From Lachnospiraceae bacterium (GTDB lineage: Bacteria > Bacillota > Clostridia > Lachnospirales > Lachnospiraceae), in NCBI GenBank assembly GCA_017441265.1, contig JAFRYE010000057.1:1-64000 (forward strand): DNA of 64,000 bases, given 5' to 3'. A model generated the notes under the pieces. It was not told where the DNA came from and made no database searches. It was given only the letters and a program-made list of their open reading frames with translations. The position numbers were made by a program, and so were the translations under genes. This document shows positions 58,082 to 64,000 of the stretch, piece by piece. Position 1 is the stretch's first letter. The number at the start of each line of letters is the position of its first letter.

Positions 58082-58538
58082 GTGTGACAGCGTAACGGTG
58101 GCCGAAGGCGAAATCGGAAAAGCATTTACTTTAGCGGAACTTGAGGATTGTTCCGTGATTGTTGACCTTGTTTTGTCTATATTATAAGGAAGCTTTCAAT
58201 AATCTTTTTTTCGATAAGCGTGTGGAGTATAAAAATGCTGGTCGCGGACGTGGCTCTTACCTGTATGAAAAGTTGTTTATACGGAAAAATACAAGGGGAA
58301 ACGGGGTTTCTTGCCAATTCCCTTGAAAATTTCAAAAAATGTACCTGTCTCGCAACTCGCACGGTGACCGAGGTTTCAAGGGAATTCTGCGGATCAAGCT
58401 ATATCCCATGAAAACAGGCTCGGTTCGGGTTTGGAGACAGGTACATTTTTCAAGTGAAATGTTCTTTTTTGGGCGAAAAACCTTGAAAATCAGCCCAAAA
58501 CGGTTTTTCGGAAGGCTTCGGACAGGGTAAACTGCGCA
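58082..58538. other. Non-coding gap with interleaved inverted repeats
   Basis: A 457-nt, rather AT-rich gap. I see no convincing gene; short frames here lack a ribosome site and family features. It contains two perfect, interleaved inverted repeats: A = AATTCCCTTGAAA (58316-58328) with A' = TTTCAAGGGAATT (58374-58386), and B (58335-58351, AAAAATGTACCTGTCTC) with B' (58434-58450). A third, TTTTGGGC (58467-58474) with GCCCAAAA (58493-58500), follows. The A-B-A'-B' order allows a pseudoknot or two exclusive folds; B/B' could also be terminal repeats of a small REP/MITE-like element. Confidence 0.6.
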
Positions 58539-60341
58539 TCAGGGACTCTCGGTGTCGATTCCCATGTCGCGGGTGTAGCGCCACTCGATGACGTCGCCGT
58601 TGCGGAGGCGGCAGGTGCTGCAGCTCTCGCCGGGAGCTTCGCCGTTTCGGTAGTACATCCAGCCGGACAGGGAGCCGTAGTCAAATTCGCGCAGCGGGCC
58701 GATGGCTCGGATGTAGAGCGAATTGCCGGCTCCGCCGATATCGACGGGGAGGCGCTCGGTCGCCGTGGCGGCCATCAGAGCGTCATAGACGGTGTCTCCG
58801 TCGCGGAAGGGGATTGTCACGGGACCCAACAGCAAACCGTCGGCAGGAAGGCTCTCAGAGGCTCCTGCGACCGTGTCGCATCGGATCGCCAGAGTGATCT
58901 TGCCGTCCGCCTCGTCTTCGGGTACGACCTGCTGTGCGTAATAGTCCTCGGGCGTCTGGATGCGAACAACATGGATCAGAGCGATCGCAGCGGCCGTGAT
59001 GAACAGCGCGATCAGAAGGTTTCGTCGGTTCAGACGCTTCCGAAGCGTAAGGACCAGAATACCGATCGCAGCGATGGCGAGGACTGCGATGGTTGCCGGA
59101 AACCGGAAGCCGGTTCCGTCGGACGGTGCGGAAGCATCAGTCGGCGAGGATGCGGCAGGGGCCTTCGTCGCCGACGGCGACGGGGCAGCGGTGATCGTCG
59201 GATCGTCGGCAGGCTTGGTTGTCGGAGTGAGCGGTGTTCCGGTGGGAGCAGCCGTCGGAGTGAGCGGCGTTTCGGTCGGCGACACAGAAGGTGTCGGATT
59301 TTCCGAAGGAGCGTCTGCGGAGGGAAGATGGAGCGGCGATTGACCGCGAAGGAAGCGGAGATAGGCGACGCAGGCGTAGAAAGCCTGCTGAGTCGCATTT
59401 TCATTGGAATCGCCTTTGGCAATGTGGCGGAAACTTCCGTCGTCGCAGCGGTAGGAAGCGAGCGCGTCAAGCACGGTGCGGCCGTTTTTCCGGAAGCGCT
59501 CGTCGGTGCAGGCGTCAATCCCGAGTTCGCTGAGGGCGGTGAGAACCTGCGCGCAGCTCTCGGAGTTGGCGGAGCCGTAGCTGGAATACCCTCCGTCATC
59601 CGACTGCCTGCCGGAAAGAAATGTCACGGCCCGGTCTTCGGCGCCGCGAACCGTCTCCGCAAGGCCGGAAGCCTCGGAGCCGGCGGGATCCGCGATGAGA
59701 TAGCAGGCGAGCGCCTGGACGGTCATGGAGGTGACGTCGGGGTCGCCGTAGCGGCCGGAGATTGCCCAGCCGCCGTCCTCGAGCTGGAGCGAGAGGAGCG
59801 AGCGGACGACGGATTCGGCGGAGACAGTGCCGTCCCGCGCGCCGTTGTTCCAAAGGTGAAGGCCGAAGACGTAGCTCATGATGCCTTGGGCGCCGACGGT
59901 CTGCGCAAGAGTCCGGTCGGTGAGGGACAGACCGCCTCCGGCAGCTAACGTCACATATGCGTATTTCTGGAGCGTCACGGGGCCGGGAACGGTGTCGGCC
60001 TGATTCAGATAGAGCGAGAGCGCGTCACGGTACTTCGAAAAATCATATTTTCCGCTGCGGCTCAGGGCGAAAACATACCACTCCGCGTTCCTGCCGGCCT
60101 GCAGGCAAAGTTCGGTATCGATGAACTGCTGCAGATCGGAGCATCCGGAAGTCGTAAGAAGATAGTTGCGGATGCCGTCGACGAGGGATTCCGCGTAAGC
60201 GGCGGAATCGGTTTCGCCGGATGCAGCGGCGGAAGAAACGCCGAAAGCCTGCAGCGGCGCGGGGAAGAGACTCCCCGCGGCCAGCGTGCAGGCCAGAATA
60301 AGCGTCAGTATGACGATTCGGATTCGGTGTGTGTTACGCAT
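58539..60341 (-). CDS. Intrinsic-factor-like protein: prenyltransferase-type barrel plus DUF4430
   Basis: 600 residues. Signal peptide (about 1-32), an alpha/alpha barrel of prenyltransferase/squalene-oxidase-type repeats (about 45-335; LLSLQLEDGGWAISGRYGDPDVTSMTVQAL, DRAVTFLSGRQSDDGGYSSYGSANSESCAQVLTAL, DDGSFRH), a long Thr/Pro/Ser linker (about 338-405), two membrane helices (about 410-460), and a C-terminal DUF4430 (about 480-600; LREFDYGSLSGWMYYRNGE). The barrel plus DUF4430 order equals mammalian intrinsic factor and transcobalamin, so corrinoid binding is likely (inference). ATG 60341 has no good ribosome site; it lies 18 nt after the previous gene and may be translationally coupled. 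Confidence 0.86.
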   Translation of the reverse strand: MRNTHRIRIVILTLILACTLAAGSLFPAPLQAFGVSSAAASGETDSAAYAESLVDGIRNYLLTTSGCSDLQQFIDTELCLQAGRNAEWYVFALSRSGKYDFSKYRDALSLYLNQADTVPGPVTLQKYAYVTLAAGGGLSLTDRTLAQTVGAQGIMSYVFGLHLWNNGARDGTVSAESVVRSLLSLQLEDGGWAISGRYGDPDVTSMTVQALACYLIADPAGSEASGLAETVRGAEDRAVTFLSGRQSDDGGYSSYGSANSESCAQVLTALSELGIDACTDERFRKNGRTVLDALASYRCDDGSFRHIAKGDSNENATQQAFYACVAYLRFLRGQSPLHLPSADAPSENPTPSVSPTETPLTPTAAPTGTPLTPTTKPADDPTITAAPSPSATKAPAASSPTDASAPSDGTGFRFPATIAVLAIAAIGILVLTLRKRLNRRNLLIALFITAAAIALIHVVRIQTPEDYYAQQVVPEDEADGKITLAIRCDTVAGASESLPADGLLLGPVTIPFRDGDTVYDALMAATATERLPVDIGGAGNSLYIRAIGPLREFDYGSLSGWMYYRNGEAPGESCSTCRLRNGDVIEWRYTRDMGIDTESP

Positions 60342-60359
60342 TCGTTCGGATGCGACTGC

Positions 60360-61214
60360 TTATGCAGCCTTCTCTTTCTTCAAGGAAACCACGATGACAG
60401 TGCCGAGGGCAGCCATAGCGGCGATCGCGTACAGAAGGATTGTTGCGGTGTCGCCGGTCTTCGGCGTAGTGTCCTGCGGCTTCTCCTCCTTGCCCTGATC
60501 AACCGGCTTTTCCTCCGCAGCGGAAATGTTCGCACTGCATGCCGGAGGAACGAGGATCACGGAATCGGATTTAGCGCTGATAATGTGGAGGCCGGCGTCC
60601 TTGATGGAAACGGTTACCTTGCCGTCCTTGTCCGTCTTGGCGTCGGTGGCTTTGCCGTCCACGAGGATGGTTGCGCCTTCCACCGGGGAGATCACGGTGT
60701 TGTAGTTTGCGTCAAAACCGACTGCGCTCAGCTTGAGCGGGATCTCACTGCCGGCAGTAGAAGCGACAGCCTGAGCGTCGAAGAAGCAGTACGTGTCGGA
60801 CCAGTTGGTTGTGTCCGTGTACACGAAAGCGTTGATGTAATCGTTGTTTTTGATCTCGTCGCCGAGGCTCATTGCGGCTGCGTTGTTCACGTAGTAGCCG
60901 TAGCCGGTGCCGTTGTCAATGCCCCAGAGCTTCTTGAGGGAAAGGCCGTATTCCGTCATCTCGGAGAGATAGCCGGCAGCGGCGCCGCCCGTGAATTTTG
61001 CTTCGTGAGCACAGTAGAGAGCATCGTTGACGGTGAGTTTACCGTCGTTGTCGATATCCGTGACGTCGATGAGCTCAGTCGCAAGTGCGAGATTGCCGTC
61101 CTTGTCGGCGATCGTCACGAAGACCGTCGCTTTGTCGCCTGCCGCGAACGCAAGGCCGCAGCACAGGCCGAGGAGCAGAACCAGCGTGCAGGAGAGAGTC
61201 AGAAGTTTTTTCAT
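60360..61214 (-). CDS. DUF4430-like surface protein with dockerin-like loop and wall-sorting tail
   Basis: 284 residues: signal peptide (about 1-25, ending AFAAG), EF-hand/dockerin-like loop DIDNDGKLTVND (about 51-62), a DUF4430-like beta-grasp (about 70-135; GLSLKKLWGIDNGTGYGYYVNN, INAFVYTDTTNWSDTYCFF), an Ig-like beta domain (about 145-215), and a Lys/Glu/Pro spacer. It ends TPKTGD (about 250-255), a hydrophobic helix and a KKEKAA tail, the layout of a sortase signal with TPKTG in place of LPXTG. ATG 61214 follows GAGGTATTTTCCG. It sits between the S component and the barrel protein, so it probably captures the same ligand at the wall. Confidence 0.84.
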   Translation of the reverse strand: MKKLLTLSCTLVLLLGLCCGLAFAAGDKATVFVTIADKDGNLALATELIDVTDIDNDGKLTVNDALYCAHEAKFTGGAAAGYLSEMTEYGLSLKKLWGIDNGTGYGYYVNNAAAMSLGDEIKNNDYINAFVYTDTTNWSDTYCFFDAQAVASTAGSEIPLKLSAVGFDANYNTVISPVEGATILVDGKATDAKTDKDGKVTVSIKDAGLHIISAKSDSVILVPPACSANISAAEEKPVDQGKEEKPQDTTPKTGDTATILLYAIAAMAALGTVIVVSLKKEKAA

Positions 61215-61277
61215 CGGAAAATACCTCGTTTCTTAATTGTTTTATCATAACGGCAACGGGCCGCAATGAATCGTTGT

Positions 61278-61988
61278 TTACCGGGGATCGTCCGCCCGGT
61301 CGGGTTCACGGAACAAGCCGTATTTGGCGCGGAGCCGGTCTAATTTTTCGCCGATCGGATTTGCGAGGACCAGCAGGAAAAAGACGTTGGAAACCGCGTA
61401 TTCGATCATGATGGGCAACGCCGCTTTGATCAGCCCGGAGTAGCGGAAAATGTTGAATTCCCCGTCCATCCAGAACGTCGACCAGAGGTCCATCACGAGA
61501 GAGAAGAACACTCCGGCGAACACGCCGTAGGCGCACAACCGGATCTTGCTTCGGCGAAGCGGCTTCGCCAGCAGGCCGGCCAGACCGCCCAGAAGTCCCC
61601 AGGAGAACATCTGAAACGGCGTCCACGGGCCCTGTCCGAAATAGAAATTGGACAGAAGCGCCGAGAGCGAGCCGACGATAAATCCGGGTTCCGCACCGAG
61701 CCACATCGCCGTGATGACCGTGATCGCCGTCACCGGCTTGAAACCGGGCAGCCAGGCGAAGAGGAACCGCCCGACCACGGACAGGGATGTCAGCACCGAG
61801 AGGACCATCAGCTCCGAGGAGCCGGTCTCCCTTCGCTCGAAATCGTACCAGATCGGAAGGCAGGTCAGCACCGCGACGCACAGGGATATCCACGCGTAGT
61901 GGAGGTCGCGGAACAGCAGAGCCCCGCCGATGGCCACCGTCGGGATCAGCGCGAAGAAAAGGACAAATGTCAGCCGGCGCCGGGTCAT
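61278..61988 (-). CDS. ECF transporter S component (probable cobalamin-type)
   Basis: A 236-residue membrane protein with about six helices (LTFVLFFALIPTVAIGGALLF, YAWISLCVAVLTCLPIW and others). GFKPVTAITVITAMWLGAEPGFIVGSLSALLSNFYFGQGPWTPFQMFSWGLLGGLAGLL is the conserved ECF S-component core (short parts G-x-x-F-G-x-GP-WTP-Q recur in this class). ATG 61988 follows GGGGAGGTGTCCTC and overlaps the ATPase gene end by 4 nt. Substrate is unproven; cobalamin is inferred from the two DUF4430 neighbours and resemblance to CblT-class proteins. Confidence 0.9.
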   Translation of the reverse strand: MTRRRLTFVLFFALIPTVAIGGALLFRDLHYAWISLCVAVLTCLPIWYDFERRETGSSELMVLSVLTSLSVVGRFLFAWLPGFKPVTAITVITAMWLGAEPGFIVGSLSALLSNFYFGQGPWTPFQMFSWGLLGGLAGLLAKPLRRSKIRLCAYGVFAGVFFSLVMDLWSTFWMDGEFNIFRYSGLIKAALPIMIEYAVSNVFFLLVLANPIGEKLDRLRAKYGLFREPDRADDPR

Positions 61989-63730
61989 GAGGACACCTCC
62001 CCGGACACTCTGCCGCGCACGGCGGCGACAACGTCGTCGCAGGTGATCGCGCCGTCGATGATGCCGCGGGCCATTCGGTTTGCGGCGGTCGTATAAAACG
62101 CGTTTCCTTCGAAAAATGCCTTCGGGTCGGCTTCGGAGATCACCGTTCCGTCGAAGAGCAACCCGCAGCGGTCGGCGTGAAGCGCGGCCCATTCCGCATC
62201 GTGCGTCACGGAGAGAACGGCGACGCCGTCATCTTGCAGATCCCTGAGCAAACCGGCCAGCTCGCCTTTGCCGCGGACGTCGATGCCCTTGGCGGGCTCA
62301 TCCAGAAGAAGCACTTTCGGACGGGACGCGAGAACTTTCGCAAGCGCCGCCTTTTGCAGCTCCCCGCCGCTCACGTCGTAAGGGTGGGAGTCGAGTATGC
62401 CGGTGATCCGCAGGCGCTCGCACAGGGCGAGCATCGAGGACTCGGCGTTATCCTGATCGACGCGGGAAAATGCCTTGAGCAGATCCGCGCGTATCGTTGT
62501 TTCCGTAAATACGTCTCTCGGCTGTTGCGGCAGAAGTGCCAGATTGCCGCGGTACAGGGTGCCGGGAGCGAAGGACGAAAGCTTCCGGTCGAACAGCCTT
62601 ACGGTGCCGGCGTAGGGCTTGGTGAGACCGGCCAGCAGCGAGAGAAGCGTCGTCTTGCCGGAGCCGTTTCCGCCGAGCAGACAGTAGTGCTCGCCCGCGC
62701 GGATCGCGATCGACGCCTCGGAAAGCACGTCCGGAAGAGTCCGGTCGTAGCGGAACCGAAGGCCTTTCGCCTCAAGGGCAACCGTAGCATCGGTGTCGGC
62801 CGAAGGAGCCGCGGCAGGTAGCGAAGCGGCAGGCTTCGGAAACATCGCGCGAAGCATCGCCCGACCGTCGCGGACGGTGAGCGGTAGACTTGCGGTCGCG
62901 ACATCACCGGCAGATGCCGTCTCCCCCGAAGCAGCGGGGCCGCCGGTGAGCGCGAGATAAATCCTCGTGGCGGCGGACAGAGCCTCCGCCATGGGGTGGG
63001 AATGCATATGTAAATGATCGGTCAGCTCCGCGGCGCCTCCGCTGCAGAGGATCCGGCCCCCGTCCATCAGGAAAATCCGATCTGCGTGGGGCAGGATATC
63101 CTCCAGACGGTGTTCCGCCATGAGGATGGTCACGCCGAGGTCGCTGCACACGCGGCGCAGGACGTTTCGAAACTCCGCGGCCGCGATCGGGTCCAGCTGC
63201 GCCGTCGGCTCGTCCAGCAGCAAAAGCCGCGGGTTCATCACCAGCGCGGAGGCCAGGTTCAAAAGCTGTTTCTGGCCGCCCGAGAGCTCGTATGTCTTAC
63301 TGTGGTACCAGTCTTCAATTCCGAAAAATGCGGACATCTCGGCTACCCGGCGCCGGATCACCTCCGACGGGAGCCCGAGGTTTTCCAGCCCGAAGGCCAG
63401 TTCGTGCCAGACGGTGTCCGTGACGATCTGCGATTCCGGATCCTGAAGGACAATGCCGATTCCGGAAGCGGCTTCGCGGTCGCCGAGAACCGGCAGAGAG
63501 GAATCTTCGGAACGGACGATGTGTCCGTCAAACCGGACGGTTCCGTGAAAGTCGCCGAAAGGGGCAATCTCGCGCTTGATCATGCGAAGAAGCGTGGATT
63601 TGCCGCAGCCGGAGAGACCGCACACAACGGCCCATTGGCCTTCCGATACGGTCAGTGAGACTTCCTTCAGGGCGTCGACGGACGCCTTCGGATAGCGGAA
63701 GGTTACATTTTCGACCGATAGAAGCTCCAA
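61985..63730 (-). CDS. Fused ECF transporter ATPase (EcfA1-A2)
   Basis: 581 residues with two complete ABC ATPase halves. Half 1: Walker A GLSGCGKST (38-46), signature ELSGGQKQLLNLASAL, Walker B LLLLDEPTAQLD, switch MAEHRLEDI. Half 2 (from about 315): LLGGNGSGKTTLLSLLAG, VSGGELQKAALAKVL, VLLLDEPAKGID, SVTHDAEW. A variable Ala/Ser-rich linker joins them (about 240-310). A TTG start at 63730 fits the ribosome site AAGGAGGAGATCCG; a GTG further up (63772) would extend deeper into the T gene. The unit energises the T and S components encoded on either side. Confidence 0.93.
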   Translation of the reverse strand: MELLSVENVTFRYPKASVDALKEVSLTVSEGQWAVVCGLSGCGKSTLLRMIKREIAPFGDFHGTVRFDGHIVRSEDSSLPVLGDREAASGIGIVLQDPESQIVTDTVWHELAFGLENLGLPSEVIRRRVAEMSAFFGIEDWYHSKTYELSGGQKQLLNLASALVMNPRLLLLDEPTAQLDPIAAAEFRNVLRRVCSDLGVTILMAEHRLEDILPHADRIFLMDGGRILCSGGAAELTDHLHMHSHPMAEALSAATRIYLALTGGPAASGETASAGDVATASLPLTVRDGRAMLRAMFPKPAASLPAAAPSADTDATVALEAKGLRFRYDRTLPDVLSEASIAIRAGEHYCLLGGNGSGKTTLLSLLAGLTKPYAGTVRLFDRKLSSFAPGTLYRGNLALLPQQPRDVFTETTIRADLLKAFSRVDQDNAESSMLALCERLRITGILDSHPYDVSGGELQKAALAKVLASRPKVLLLDEPAKGIDVRGKGELAGLLRDLQDDGVAVLSVTHDAEWAALHADRCGLLFDGTVISEADPKAFFEGNAFYTTAANRMARGIIDGAITCDDVVAAVRGRVSGEVSS

Positions 63731-64000
63731 CGGATCTCCTCCTTCAAATAGGACAAAAACGGCATCAAACACAGGATCGAAAAGGCGATCACGCCCGCGC
63801 GGTCAATCCCGTCGGGGCGCTTGGTCGTGATGCTCGGATACCAATCATAATGCAGTCCGCCGCGTGCGAGGGACAAAACGGTGACCGCAGTGAGAGCGAC
63901 GACGGCGATCATACACAGCGCGTCCTTTGCGCCGAAGCGGCAGGTGCGGTAAGTCGTGCGCCCGGGAAGTCCGTACCCGCGGGCTTTCATCGAGGCACCG
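63703..64000 (-). CDS. ecfT: ECF transporter T component (EcfT/CbiQ family), C-terminal part
   Basis: Only the last ~98 codons lie in the window. GASMKARGYGLPGRTTYRTCRF is the second conserved Ala-Arg-Gly coupling motif of EcfT (the S-M-K-x-RGYG-LPGRT pattern). Hydrophobic helices follow (DALCMIAVVALTAVTVLSL and AGVIAFSILCLMPFLSYL). The stop lies 28 nt inside the ATPase gene. It is the most upstream operon gene visible; the promoter must be to the right of the window. Confidence 0.92.
   Translation of the reverse strand, partial: GASMKARGYGLPGRTTYRTCRFGAKDALCMIAVVALTAVTVLSLARGGLHYDWYPSITTKRPDGIDRAGVIAFSILCLMPFLSYLKEEIRWSFYRSKM

Noticed and set aside
58220..58411. Small plus-strand gene in the 58.1-58.5 kb gap
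   Set aside because: A 63-codon frame exists, but it has no good ribosome site, no recognisable sequence and runs through both inverted repeats.
58335..58450. Insertion sequence bounded by 17-bp inverted repeats
   Set aside because: Only about 80 bp lie between the repeats, with no transposase and no evident target-site duplication; at most a MITE/REP-like remnant.

Overview
The window is a chromosomal segment of a Gram-positive bacterium, most likely a mid-to-high G+C member of the Clostridia close to Lachnospiraceae (inference). The signs are AGGAGG-type ribosome binding sites, YesM/YesN-type two-component regulators, paired GlgC and GlgD, a DnaD/DnaI-type helicase-loading pair, ECF transporters, many lipoproteins with Thr-Pro-rich linkers, and a large set of secreted proteins with InlB-type (Listeria-Bacteroides, Flg_new) repeats. 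No phage, plasmid, complete insertion sequence or CRISPR array was found.

Layout. 1-0.3 kb: tRNA-Phe (5' end cut by the window) and tRNA-Lys. 0.4-10 kb (+): a solute-binding lipoprotein with a YesM kinase and YesN regulator, a zinc-ribbon protein, a polytopic LytR-CpsA-Psr protein, and an HK/OmpR pair. 10.3-17.2 kb: dipeptidase, Hsp20 and an orphan NMT1-like lipoprotein (both minus), xpt, dtd, and a CotH-like lipoprotein. 17.4-19.6 kb: a DUF6273/InlB-repeat secreted protein. 19.8-23.4 kb: an ABC-2 exporter. 23.5-25.6 kb: a zinc locus behind a Fur-family (Zur-like) box. 25.7-30.5 kb: GH31 glycosidase, an NlpC/P60 protein with a 24-bp minisatellite, and hicAB. 30.7-35.8 kb (minus): murC, dnaD, dnaI-like and prs, with a DnaA-box cluster in front of dnaD. 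36-38.5 kb: glgCD.

38.5-53.9 kb (+) is an accessory surface-protein island: six secreted LRR proteins with an EF-hand-like loop and InlB repeats, one small lipoprotein and a second DUF6273/InlB protein. Opposite them (54-57.8 kb, minus) is a 1262-residue protein with a BACON-like domain, ten InlB repeats and a lipase-like domain. Its 5' leader carries what reads as a c-di-GMP-I (GEMM-I) riboswitch followed by an intrinsic terminator. 58.5-64 kb (minus) is an ECF transporter operon (T, fused A1A2, S) with two extracytoplasmic DUF4430 proteins. One of these also has a prenyltransferase-like alpha/alpha barrel, the architecture of intrinsic factor/transcobalamin, so cobalamin uptake is the best guess.

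Across the whole window the octamer GGAAAATG/CATTTTCC recurs far more often than composition predicts (at least 33 by hand count, about 1.5 expected). It occurs within genes, in promoters and as inverted pairs. Together with the riboswitch-controlled adhesin-like protein and the paralogous LRR island with near-identical promoter architecture, this is the most unusual signal here.
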